From Bacillus_CJ salitolerans (GTDB taxonomy: Bacteria; Bacillota; Bacilli; Bacillales; SA4), in NCBI RefSeq assembly GCF_042680805.1, contig NZ_JBHUEM010000015.1, positions 1-62,768 of the forward strand: 62,768 nt of DNA, given 5' to 3'. A program made the position numbers and the translations under genes. Shown here in pieces: positions 24,969-33,241 of this stretch (positions within the stretch are counted from its first letter, which is position 1; each line of letters begins with the position of its first letter). The notes under the pieces were generated by a model. The model had not been told where the DNA came from. It did not search any database and saw only the letters and a list, made by a program, of their open reading frames with translations.

Positions 24969-26939
24969 TTGGCTAGGCAACAACACCAGTTTGATTACAA
25001 CGATGATGCAATACAAGTACTTGAAGGTCTTGAGGCTGTAAGAAAAAGACCTGGTATGTATATAGGTAGTACAGATAGCAGAGGACTTCATCACCTAGTG
25101 TATGAGATTGTAGATAATTCAGTTGATGAGGCACTTGCGGGATATGGGGAATCCATCATCGTAACGATACATAAAGATAATAGTATTTCCGTTCAAGATA
25201 AAGGGCGCGGTATGCCCACTGGTATGCATAAGCTTGGAAAACCAACACCTGAGGTAATATTTACGGTACTCCATGCTGGCGGTAAATTTGGACAAGGTGG
25301 ATATAAAACAAGTGGGGGACTTCATGGAGTAGGGGCATCTGTTGTAAATGCCTTATCTGAGTGGCTAGAGGTTGAAATAAAGCGTGATGGATTCATATAT
25401 AAACAAAGGTTTGAAAACGGTGGTAAACCTGCAACAACGCTAGAGAAGATTGGGACAACGAAACAGACGGGAACAACCATACATTTTAAACCAGATACAA
25501 CGATTTTCAGCACAATTGTTTACTCTTTTGATACGTTAAGTGAACGATTACGTGAATCTGCCTTTTTATTAAAAGGATTAAAAATTGAATTAATTGATAA
25601 ACGTTATGATCAGCACGATGTGTACCATTATGAAAGTGGTATCCAAGCCTTTGTGGAGTACTTGAATGAAGAAAAAGATACATTGCATTCCGTTGTATAC
25701 ATTGAGGGGGAAGCAAATGAGATAGAAGTTGATTTTGCATTTCAGTTTAATGATGGGTACTCTGAGAATGTCCTTTCATTTGTAAACAATGTACGAACAA
25801 AGGATGGAGGAACACACGAGGCTGGGGCTAAAACTGCGATGACACGTGTTATGAATGAATATGCCCGAAAGGTTGGATTATTAAAGGAGAAGGAAAAAAA
25901 CCTTGACGGGTCGGATATACGTGAGGGTCTTGCAGCTGTGGTCTCTGTTCGAATTCCTGAGGCACTCCTTCAGTTTGAGGGTCAAACAAAAGGAAAACTA
26001 GGTACAAGCGAAGCAAGATCTGCTGTAGATTCTGTAGTTTCGGAGAAGTTAGCTTACTTTCTTGAAGAGAATCCTGATACGAGCTCTCTATTAGTAAAAA
26101 AAGCAATTAAGGCTTATCAAGCTAGGGAAGCAGCTCGTAAAGCAAGAGAGGAAGCAAGAAGCGGTAAAAAACGAAAACGATCAGAAGCGGTGTTAAGCGG
26201 AAAACTAACTCCTGCTCAATCTAGAAACCCTCAAAAAAATGAGTTGTATTTGGTGGAGGGTGATTCTGCAGGAGGATCAGCTAAACAGGGTAGAGACCGT
26301 CGCTTTCAAGCTATTCTTCCACTTCGAGGAAAGGTTATCAATACAGAAAAAGCAAAGCTTGCTGATATTTTCAAAAACGAGGAAATCAACACAATCATCC
26401 ATGCAATTGGCGCGGGAGTAGGTCCAGACTTTTCAATCGAAGATATTAATTATGATAAGATTGTCATTATGACTGACGCAGATACAGATGGAGCACACAT
26501 TCAAGTTCTTCTTTTAACCTTCTTTTATAGATACATGAGACCATTAATTGAAGCAGGTAAGGTTTATATCGCTCTTCCACCGCTTTACAAAGTAAGCAAA
26601 GGACAAGGGAAGAAAGAAGTCGTGGAGTATGCTTGGTCTGAAAATGACTTAAAAGGTGCACTTAAGAAAATTGGAAAAGGATACACAATTCAACGATATA
26701 AGGGTCTAGGAGAAATGAATGCCGATCAGCTTTGGGAGACAACAATGAGGCCAGAGACTCGTACACTGATTCGTGTCCGTATTGATGATGCTGCAAGAGC
26801 AGAACGTCGTGTAACAACGTTAATGGGAGATAAGGTTGAACCTCGCCGTAAATGGATTGAAACAAACGTTGATTTTGGTATGGAAGATGACCCAAATCTT
26901 TTAGAAAATGATAATCTAACGGTAATAGAGGAGGTTTAA
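24969..26939 (+). CDS. parE: DNA topoisomerase IV subunit B
   Basis: ParE is the ATPase subunit of topoisomerase IV, which decatenates daughter chromosomes. The 656 residues show the GHKL ATPase fold (EIVDNSVDEALAG, GRGMPTGMH, GLHGVGASVVNALS), the transducer domain, and the Toprim motifs LVEGDSAGGSAKQGRDR and MTDADTDGAHI. The start is TTG, with AAAGGGG upstream. parC follows after 3 bases. Confidence 0.98.
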   Translation: MARQQHQFDYNDDAIQVLEGLEAVRKRPGMYIGSTDSRGLHHLVYEIVDNSVDEALAGYGESIIVTIHKDNSISVQDKGRGMPTGMHKLGKPTPEVIFTVLHAGGKFGQGGYKTSGGLHGVGASVVNALSEWLEVEIKRDGFIYKQRFENGGKPATTLEKIGTTKQTGTTIHFKPDTTIFSTIVYSFDTLSERLRESAFLLKGLKIELIDKRYDQHDVYHYESGIQAFVEYLNEEKDTLHSVVYIEGEANEIEVDFAFQFNDGYSENVLSFVNNVRTKDGGTHEAGAKTAMTRVMNEYARKVGLLKEKEKNLDGSDIREGLAAVVSVRIPEALLQFEGQTKGKLGTSEARSAVDSVVSEKLAYFLEENPDTSSLLVKKAIKAYQAREAARKAREEARSGKKRKRSEAVLSGKLTPAQSRNPQKNELYLVEGDSAGGSAKQGRDRRFQAILPLRGKVINTEKAKLADIFKNEEINTIIHAIGAGVGPDFSIEDINYDKIVIMTDADTDGAHIQVLLLTFFYRYMRPLIEAGKVYIALPPLYKVSKGQGKKEVVEYAWSENDLKGALKKIGKGYTIQRYKGLGEMNADQLWETTMRPETRTLIRVRIDDAARAERRVTTLMGDKVEPRRKWIETNVDFGMEDDPNLLENDNLTVIEEV

Positions 26940-26942
26940 CAA

Positions 26943-29384
26943 ATGTCTTTAGAGGTGTTCAAGGATTTACCACTTGAGGATGTCCTTGGTGACCGATTTG
27001 GTCGCTATAGTAAATATATTATCCAAGAACGTGCTCTTCCTGATGCGCGCGATGGACTTAAGCCTGTGCAGCGTCGTATTTTATATGCAATGCATGCAGA
27101 AGGGAATACAGCAGAAAAAGGATTTAGGAAGTCAGCTAAAACAGTTGGTAACGTTATAGGTAACTTTCATCCACACGGTGATTCCTCTGTATATGATGCG
27201 ATGGTGCGGATGAGTCAAGATTGGAAGATTCGAAATGTCTTAGTTGAAATGCATGGGAATAACGGTAGTGTTGATGGGGATCCACCTGCTGCTATGCGTT
27301 ATACAGAAGCGAGACTTTCGGCTATTGCATCAGAGTTATTGCGTGATATCGACAAGAAGACAGTTGAATTTATCCCGAACTTCGATGATACAAGCAGAGA
27401 ACCAACCGTGCTGCCTGCAATGTTCCCTAACCTTCTAGTGAACGGATCAACTGGTATATCAGCTGGTTATGCAACAGACATACCTCCACATCATTTAGGT
27501 GAAGTTATCGATGCAGTTGTGATGCGAATGGACAAGCCACATGTAACCGTTGACGAATTATTGACGGTCATGAAAGGTCCTGATTTCCCAACTGGTGGAA
27601 TCATTCAAGGTATTGATGGAATTAAGAAGGCATACGAAACTGGTAAAGGAAAAATTATTATTCGTGGCCATGCTGAAATCGAAGATGTTAAGGGTGGCAG
27701 ACAGCAAATTGTTATTACAGAAATTCCTTTTGAAGTGAATAAAGCAAACTTAGTGAAAAAAATGGATGAGCTAAGGCTGGACCGCAAATTAGAAGGAATA
27801 TCAGAGGTTCGAGATGAAACAGATCGAACTGGATTAAGGATTGTCATTGAATTAAAGAAAGAAGCAGACGCAGCCGGAGTCTTAAATTACTTATATAAAA
27901 ACACAGATCTTCAAGTTGCATTTAATTTTAATATGGTTGCTATTCACAATCGTAGACCAAGATTAATGAGTCTTCCATCTTTATTAGATGCATATATTGA
28001 TCATCAAAAGGAAGTCGTTACAAACCGTTCTAAATACGAGCTCTCAAAAGCTGAGGAAAGACAGCATGTTGTAGAAGGTCTCATGAAGGCATTATCTATT
28101 CTAGATGAAGTAATCGCAACGATCCGTGCTTCTAAAGACAAAAAAGATGCAAAAGATAATTTAATAAAACAGTATGAGTTTACAGAGCCACAATCAGAAG
28201 CAATTGTTTCATTACAGTTATACCGTTTAACGAACACAGATATTACTGCTTTACAAAAAGAATCTGAAGAGCTAGCAGCAAAGATCGCAGAATTGACTCA
28301 CATTCTAAATAGTGAATCAATATTATCAAGTGTAATTAAAGCTGATTTAAAGAGAGTAAAGAAGTTATATGCTGATGATAGAAAATCAAGGATTGAAGCA
28401 GAAATTGAAGAGATTAAAATCAATTTAGAGGTTATGGTTCCATCTGAAGACGTAATGGTTACTGTAACGAAAGATGGCTATGTAAAACGGACAAGTTTAC
28501 GATCCTATGCTGCCTCAAACGGTCAAGATTTTGGAATGAAGGATACAGACCGGATGTTAAGACAGCTTGAAGTTAATACGACTGACACAGTGCTTCTTTT
28601 TACTAATAAAGGGAACTATTTATATCTTCCTGTCCATGAACTCCCTGACATTCGCTGGAAAGACTTAGGGCAGCATATAGGTAATATAATTCCGATTGAT
28701 AAGGAAGAAGAAATAATCGAAGTTATTCCAATTAAGGATTTTGATACTCCTCACTACGTTCTGTTTATGACAAAACTAGGAATGATTAAGAAAACTGAAT
28801 TAAATCAATACAAAGTACAGCGTTATTCTAAGCCATTAGTGGCAATTAACTTAAAAGATAATGATCAAGTAGTTGATGTTCATATAACAGATGGAACTCT
28901 TGATGTATTCCTCGCAACTAGCACTGGATATGCATTATGGTTTAATGAGGAAGAGGTTAATCCAACTGGAGCAAGGTCAGCAGGTGTAAAGGGAATTAAC
29001 TTAAAGGATGGGGACTTTGTTGTATCTGGGGTAATTTTACTTCCAGATAATCCGCCGAATCTTGTTTTGGTAACACATCGTGGAGCGGCTAAAAAGATGC
29101 AACTATCTGAGTTTGAAAAAGCAACGAGAGCCAAACGTGGGGTTGTAATGCTACGAGAATTAAAATCAAATCCTCACCGTATTGTTCGTATCGTGACTGT
29201 ATATGATGAAAAGAATCAAGTGATGATCCGTACATCTGATAATATATTTGAATCGATTGATCCATTAAAATTACGTTCAAACGATCGATATAGTAATGGC
29301 TCATTTATAATCGATATTGATGATGCAGGGGAAGTAGTTGAAGCTTGGAAAGTACCAAAAGATACTGAGGAGAAAAACGAGTAA
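26943..29384 (+). CDS. parC: DNA topoisomerase IV subunit A
   Basis: ParC is the DNA cleaving and rejoining subunit. The 813 residues include the winged-helix cleavage core with the active-site tyrosine in AAMRYTEARLS and the quinolone-resistance region HPHGDSSVYDAM. The C-terminal beta-pinwheel begins at about residue 495. It is cotranscribed with parE: AGAGGAGG overlaps the parE end. Confidence 0.98.
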   Translation: MSLEVFKDLPLEDVLGDRFGRYSKYIIQERALPDARDGLKPVQRRILYAMHAEGNTAEKGFRKSAKTVGNVIGNFHPHGDSSVYDAMVRMSQDWKIRNVLVEMHGNNGSVDGDPPAAMRYTEARLSAIASELLRDIDKKTVEFIPNFDDTSREPTVLPAMFPNLLVNGSTGISAGYATDIPPHHLGEVIDAVVMRMDKPHVTVDELLTVMKGPDFPTGGIIQGIDGIKKAYETGKGKIIIRGHAEIEDVKGGRQQIVITEIPFEVNKANLVKKMDELRLDRKLEGISEVRDETDRTGLRIVIELKKEADAAGVLNYLYKNTDLQVAFNFNMVAIHNRRPRLMSLPSLLDAYIDHQKEVVTNRSKYELSKAEERQHVVEGLMKALSILDEVIATIRASKDKKDAKDNLIKQYEFTEPQSEAIVSLQLYRLTNTDITALQKESEELAAKIAELTHILNSESILSSVIKADLKRVKKLYADDRKSRIEAEIEEIKINLEVMVPSEDVMVTVTKDGYVKRTSLRSYAASNGQDFGMKDTDRMLRQLEVNTTDTVLLFTNKGNYLYLPVHELPDIRWKDLGQHIGNIIPIDKEEEIIEVIPIKDFDTPHYVLFMTKLGMIKKTELNQYKVQRYSKPLVAINLKDNDQVVDVHITDGTLDVFLATSTGYALWFNEEEVNPTGARSAGVKGINLKDGDFVVSGVILLPDNPPNLVLVTHRGAAKKMQLSEFEKATRAKRGVVMLRELKSNPHRIVRIVTVYDEKNQVMIRTSDNIFESIDPLKLRSNDRYSNGSFIIDIDDAGEVVEAWKVPKDTEEKNE

Positions 29385-29402
29385 ACTAAAATAAATATAA
29401 AT

Positions 29403-29436
29403 AAATGGTAATAAAGTATTTACATACCATTTTTTC
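29403..29436 (+). terminator. parEC terminator
   Basis: AAATGGTA pairs with TACCATTT, then TTTT. The -35 box of the next promoter lies inside this hairpin. Confidence 0.75.
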
Positions 29437-29447
29437 TGTTATATAAT
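29419..29447 (+). promoter_or_regulatory. sigma-A promoter of the rsgA-like leader
   Basis: TTTACA at 29419-29424 and a perfect TATAAT at 29442-29447 are 17 bases apart. Transcription would begin near 29454, 30 bases before the leader peptide. Confidence 0.85.
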
Positions 29448-29483
29448 TAAATCAAATATATGAACGGAAGCGAGGGATGTTTT

Positions 29484-29549
29484 ATGAAAAAGTTAATTGA
29501 ATTCAATGTTAATAATTTCATATCACAACCCTTGGTATTTGTTAAATAA
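29484..29549 (+). CDS. leader peptide of the rsgA-like attenuator, 21 aa
   Basis: A 21-codon ORF (MKKLIEFNVNNFISQPLVFV plus K, stop TAA) follows GAGGGATG at a spacing of six bases. Codons 14-18 (TCA CAA CCC TTG GTA) coincide with the 5' arm of an antiterminator hairpin, so translation of the ORF must disrupt that hairpin. The peptide is probably regulatory rather than functional, as in antibiotic-responsive leaders. The sequence has no run of one codon, so sensing of a specific amino acid is unlikely. Confidence 0.65.
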   Translation: MKKLIEFNVNNFISQPLVFVK

Positions 29550-29619
29550 CTTCATCCTATATGAACGTTATGAAACCATGGGTTGTGTTGTCTCCCATGG
29601 TTTTTGTATGTCTTTTTTT
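29524..29619 (+). promoter_or_regulatory. transcription attenuator: mutually exclusive antiterminator and terminator
   Basis: Antiterminator: CACAACCC at 29524-29531 plus TGGT pairs with ACCA plus GGGTTGTG at 29580-29587. Terminator: AAACCATGGG at 29573-29582 pairs perfectly with 29594-29603, followed by a T-rich tract ending in seven T. The two share ACCATGGG, so only one can form. The 5' antiterminator arm lies inside the leader ORF. A small stem (TTCAT/ATGAA, 29551-29565) follows the stop codon and may pause polymerase. Confidence 0.8.
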
Positions 29620-29643
29620 AGAACCGTGTAACGGTTCTTTTTT
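29620..29643 (+). terminator. second terminator in the rsgA-like leader
   Basis: AGAACCGT pairs with ACGGTTCT around GTA, followed by T residues. It lies between the attenuator and the GTPase gene, so full expression must pass two terminators. GAACGTT at 29563-29569 could compete for AACGGTTC at 29630-29637. Confidence 0.85.
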
Positions 29644-29688
29644 AGTTTAAAAAAAACAATAATAAACGTTCCGTAGGAGGAAACAAAA

Positions 29689-30750
29689 TTGAATTTAGCA
29701 AAATTTGGATGGAATACAGATCTACAAGAAGCACTAGAGGTAGTTGAAAATAAAGAACTAGTCCCGGGTAGGGTAACGTTAGAACATAAACGGATGTATC
29801 GAGTATTAACAGAACAAGGTGAACTATTAGCGGAAGTAAGTGGGAAGTTGAGATTTCAGGCAGAGGATAGAGAGGACTACCCAGCTGTCGGTGACTGGGT
29901 CATCCTTTCACCTAGATATCAAGAAGGAAAAGCCACAATCCATGGGGTACTTCCGAGATTCAGTAAGTTCTCAAGAAAAGTTGCAGGGGATACGACAGAA
30001 GAGCAAATAGTTGCAACAAATGTAAACAGTGTATTTTTAGTAAATGCATTAAATCAAGATTTTAATATAAGACGCTTAGAACGATATTTATTGCTCACAT
30101 GGGAAAGTGGTGCAAATCCGGTTGTAGTCTTAACAAAGTCGGACTTATGTGAGGATATATCTTCTAAAATTGCTGCTGTTGAATCTGTTGCTCTTGGCGT
30201 ACCTATTCATATTACGAGTGCAAAAGATTTAACGGGCTTAGAAGATCTTCAAGGATATTTACAAGAGGGTCAAACGGTAGCTCTATTAGGGTCATCTGGT
30301 GCTGGAAAATCAACGTTAACGAATTACCTTTTAGGCGAAGAGAAACTATTAGTTCAGGATATAAGAGAGGAAGATGGAAAAGGCCGTCATACAACGACAC
30401 ATCGTGAATTAGTCCTATTGCCATCTGGGGGAATGATTATCGATACTCCAGGGATGAGAGAGCTTCAGCTGTGGGAGGCAGAAGGCTCAATGAGTCATAG
30501 CTTCTCAGATATTGAACAAATCGCAGAGAAGTGTTTCTATCGTGATTGTAAACATGAGAATGAGCCAAACTGTGCTGTTCGAGAAGCGATTGAGAATGGA
30601 CAGTTGGATGAGAAGAGGTTTCAAAGCTTTGTAAAGCTTCAACGTGAATTGGCTTACTTGGATCGAAAAAATGATAAAAAAGCGCAGCTTGCAGAAAAAG
30701 CGAAGTGGAAAAAAGTAGCCGGGGACAGAACGAGAATACACCGCAAGTAA
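29689..30750 (+). CDS. RsgA/YjeQ-family circularly permuted GTPase
   Basis: RsgA-type GTPases act late in 30S ribosomal subunit assembly and bind the decoding region. The 353 residues show an N-terminal OB fold (about 30-100), then the permuted G domain: G4 TKSD at 149-152, G1 GSSGAGKST at 201-209, G3 DTPG at 252-255. A zinc site follows at C282, C287, H289 and C295. The start is TTG with AGGAGG upstream. Bacillus keeps its housekeeping rsgA (cpgA/yloQ) in the prpC-prkC region, so this gene, far from such neighbours, is likely a paralogue. Its leader carries a peptide-dependent attenuator, which suggests induction when ribosomes stall. Confidence 0.9.
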   Translation: MNLAKFGWNTDLQEALEVVENKELVPGRVTLEHKRMYRVLTEQGELLAEVSGKLRFQAEDREDYPAVGDWVILSPRYQEGKATIHGVLPRFSKFSRKVAGDTTEEQIVATNVNSVFLVNALNQDFNIRRLERYLLLTWESGANPVVVLTKSDLCEDISSKIAAVESVALGVPIHITSAKDLTGLEDLQGYLQEGQTVALLGSSGAGKSTLTNYLLGEEKLLVQDIREEDGKGRHTTTHRELVLLPSGGMIIDTPGMRELQLWEAEGSMSHSFSDIEQIAEKCFYRDCKHENEPNCAVREAIENGQLDEKRFQSFVKLQRELAYLDRKNDKKAQLAEKAKWKKVAGDRTRIHRK

Positions 30751-30754
30751 GGGG

Positions 30755-30787
30755 AAATGCCTAGATAATTAATCTAGGCATTTTTTT
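30755..30787 (+). terminator. rsgA-like gene terminator
   Basis: AAATGCCTAGAT pairs perfectly with ATCTAGGCATTT around five bases, followed by T residues. Confidence 0.88.
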
Positions 30788-31067
30788 CTTTAAAAATGAT
30801 ACTTTTTGAAGTATTTAATTATAACATAGTCTGGAAAGTATAAGGAAAAAACCAACATGAATCTTTTTTCGACAAAACGATGTCGGAATAGGGTGTAAAA
30901 AATAGACTGAAAATTATAAACGTTTAACTGGATTTTTTGTATAATAGAATAAGAGAGTAAATAGATAAAAGCGAACAAATTTTGAAAAAGACTTTATAAA
31001 TACAATAGAATTACAATTAAATACGGTAATCAGCAAGTGTAAAAGTAATAGAAGGAGGAAGAGACCT
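30788..31067 (+). other. 280-base intergenic leader of the DUF120-like gene
   Basis: AT-rich, with no gene. TTGTAT and TATAAT-like boxes occur near 30935-30950. I looked for an FMN (RFN) riboswitch because of the downstream protein and saw none of its conserved blocks. Nothing else is supported. Confidence 0.5.
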
Positions 31068-31409
31068 ATGAAAGTGCTTCGTGGTAAGGTTGTCAATTCT
31101 GTCAGTCATTCTTCAAAATGGATGGAAAAGTTAGAAAATGAATATTCAAAGAAGACAGGTATAAATATTTTACCTGATACACTAAATATTCAACTTGAGG
31201 AATCACTACATATTCAATCCAATATATTGAATAATTGTCAAAACATGCTCTGTTATCTAAATGGAGAAAGAGTATTCATAGTGAAAGCAAATCATGATAG
31301 TAAACACCAACCGACAATGATAGAAATAGCAACGCTAGCCAACATAAATGACTCATTTGGCTTAAAAGATGGTGATGAGGTCAAAGTAACAATTCCAGAA
31401 TATGTTTAA
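31068..31409 (+). CDS. DUF120-like (CTP-dependent riboflavin kinase fold) protein
   Basis: The 113 residues resemble the archaeal CTP-dependent riboflavin kinase (RibK, DUF120). A start LRGKVVNS is followed by the PGTLN-like motif INILPDTLNIQLEE, a strand VFIVKANHD, then IEIATLANINDSFGLKDGDEVKVTI at the end, the most characteristic part. The glycine-rich GxGE loop near the N-terminus of archaeal enzymes is not evident, so activity is uncertain. Bacilli normally make FMN with ATP-dependent RibC. GAAGGAGGAAG precedes the ATG. It is monocistronic. Confidence 0.6.
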   Translation: MKVLRGKVVNSVSHSSKWMEKLENEYSKKTGINILPDTLNIQLEESLHIQSNILNNCQNMLCYLNGERVFIVKANHDSKHQPTMIEIATLANINDSFGLKDGDEVKVTIPEYV

Positions 31410-31460
31410 CCAGGATCGCTCATTGGTTATTCCTTTGAATTGCAATATGATGAAATTCTA

Positions 31461-31490
31461 GCTACCTACTTATGTTAGGCGGCTTTTTTT
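31461..31490 (+). terminator. terminator after the DUF120-like gene
   Basis: GCTACCTA pairs imperfectly with TAGGCGGC (one mismatch), followed by seven T. Confidence 0.7.
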
Positions 31491-31552
31491 GCGTTCTAAT
31501 TCTCTATTAAATGAATAAACTTTTACTAGAAGATTTTAATAGAGGTGAGAGT

Positions 31553-31822
31553 ATGGTCTACATTATTAAAGAGAGTGAAGATAAATTAGAAAGCCATCTA
31601 CAATTTTTTTTTACAAGAGGTGGAGGTGTATATACAATCATTCAGTCTCCATACGATGACGATGATTATCCATATCATTTAGTCAGTCTTGTTAATCATG
31701 AAATTATTGAAAGTTATGATGATTTACCAACTATAGGTCAGATTCAGGAGGAAATTGGTGAATTTGACAAATATCATACAGATAAGGTTGTCGTCGAAGG
31801 GCAAAAGAAAAATCCAAAGTAG
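31553..31822 (+). CDS. hypothetical protein, 89 aa
   Basis: I do not recognise this small acidic protein. It starts MVYIIKESEDKLESHLQFFF with AGAGGTGAG upstream; a longer frame from 31511 lacks a binding site. A GGGVYTIIQSPYDDDDYPYHL segment is the most distinctive part. No cysteine or membrane helix is present. It precedes the catalase by 80 bases. Confidence 0.6.
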   Translation: MVYIIKESEDKLESHLQFFFTRGGGVYTIIQSPYDDDDYPYHLVSLVNHEIIESYDDLPTIGQIQEEIGEFDKYHTDKVVVEGQKKNPK

Positions 31823-31902
31823 AGTATGGAGTAAGGACAGACACACATTAATCCCTTTCATAATATTTATGTACAGATGTTTAAATTATGGGAGGGGTAC
31901 TC

Positions 31903-32739
31903 ATGTTTTATCATGTGAAAGAACTTCAATATGAGGCAAAACCATCTTGTCCGGATCCAGTATATGCAAAAAAACTTCAAGAAGTATTAGGTGGACAATT
32001 TGGTGAAATAACGGTAATGATGCAATACTTATTTCAAGGATTTAATTGCCGAGCAGATGCGAAGTATCGTGATTTGTGTTTAGATATTGGAACCGAGGAA
32101 ATTGCCCATGTTGAAATGTTAGCAACTATGATTGCTAGACTACTTGATGGTGCACCAGTGAAAGAACAAGAAGCAGCTTATGCAAGTAATCCAGTGCTGG
32201 CCGCCATTATGGGGGATATGAATCCACAACATGCCATCGTAAGTGGACTCGGTGCAATGGCAACTGATAGTGCCGGTTACCCGTGGAATGCAAAATATAC
32301 GATTGCAAGTGGAAACCTTCTTGCTGATTTCAGAGCAAACTTGAACGCTGAATCACAAGGAAGATTACAAGTCGTTCGTTTATATGAAATTGCTGATGAT
32401 CCGGGTGTAAAAGATATGTTATCATTCCTTATTGCCCGTGATACCGCACATCAAAATCAATGGAAGGCTGCAATAGCTGAACTAGAAGCGCGCGAAGGAG
32501 ATATAGTTGTTCCGACGACATTCCCTCGCGAACTTGAAAAGCAAGCAGTAGCATATGATTTTTATAATCTATCACGAGGAGAAGCAAGCAGTAAAGGGAG
32601 ATGGGCTAATGGTCCAAGTATGGATGGCCGTTCTGTATTCCAATATGTATCACAGCCGGTTCCATATGGTCCCAAACCTTTCTTAAATCCGGCTCCTTTA
32701 TATATACATGATACTCTTTTGCCAATGTATAAGGCGTAG
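31903..32739 (+). CDS. manganese catalase (YdbD-like)
   Basis: Manganese catalases break down hydrogen peroxide at a di-manganese site in a four-helix bundle. The protein has about 278 residues. The ligands sit in GEITVMMQYLFQG (Glu), TEEIAHVEM (Glu, His), NAESQGRL (Glu) and ARDTAHQNQW (His). The C-terminal region (about 230-278) is rich in Pro and Gly, as in YdbD. The start has GGAGGGG upstream. Whether it is a spore-coat form (CotJC) or vegetative is unclear; the length favours YdbD. Confidence 0.92.
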   Translation: MFYHVKELQYEAKPSCPDPVYAKKLQEVLGGQFGEITVMMQYLFQGFNCRADAKYRDLCLDIGTEEIAHVEMLATMIARLLDGAPVKEQEAAYASNPVLAAIMGDMNPQHAIVSGLGAMATDSAGYPWNAKYTIASGNLLADFRANLNAESQGRLQVVRLYEIADDPGVKDMLSFLIARDTAHQNQWKAAIAELEAREGDIVVPTTFPRELEKQAVAYDFYNLSRGEASSKGRWANGPSMDGRSVFQYVSQPVPYGPKPFLNPAPLYIHDTLLPMYKA

Positions 32740-32750
32740 AAAAACTAGAG

Positions 32751-32778
32751 GAACTGCTCTTTGTAGAGCAGTTCTTTT
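32751..32778 (+). terminator. manganese catalase terminator
   Basis: GAACTGCTCT pairs with AGAGCAGTTC around four bases, followed by TTTT. Confidence 0.88.
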
Positions 32779-32841
32779 AACTGTTCAAATGCTCGATATG
32801 ATATGATGTGGTGGTAGTTTAGCAAAGGAAAGTGTGATTTT

Positions 32842-33045
32842 ATGAAAAAAATAATCTACTTTTTGAAACAATCCTTGTCGGTTGTATAGGAGGCTTTCTA
32901 TTCTCCTTATTCCAACTACCTTTAGATAGGAGCCAAACTTCCAATTGTTACAGGGTTACAAATGTTTCGGATCTTCTTCATATTATTTTTAATACCACCG
33001 ATTATCTTATGGGTATACAAACGCAGAAGCTGCAGTGATAGATAA
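32842..33045 (+). pseudogene. remnant of an AbrB-type (COG3180) membrane protein gene
   Basis: Reading frames give FETILVGCIGGFLFSLFQLPL and then, after a loss of most of the gene, LPIVTGLQMFRIFFILFLIP. These match the first and last helices of the AbrB/ammonia monooxygenase-like membrane family. Stops and frame changes break it. The first ATG (32842) keeps a GGAAAG-like site. The rest of the gap to 33241 shows nothing recognisable. Confidence 0.5.
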
Positions 33046-33241
33046 TAGTTACAGTGAGGCATTAATTTGCATCTTTTTAACTCATAATAAAAACAATTCA
33101 TATTCGAAAGATCAAATGCGAGTTCTAACATAATGACATTATCGGAATACTAACTTCGATATCCTTAGATGGATGAATAGTGGTTGAGACTGTTATAATG
33201 GATAAAAAGCATAGTCATATTTAGGAAGGTAGTGATGTAAT

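Noticed and set aside
25119..26895. Several minus-strand frames within parE and parC
   Set aside because: They are antisense shadows of clear topoisomerase IV genes and have no binding sites or family resemblance.
30788..31067. FMN riboswitch before the DUF120-like gene
   Set aside because: None of the conserved RFN element blocks are visible, despite the possible link with flavin.
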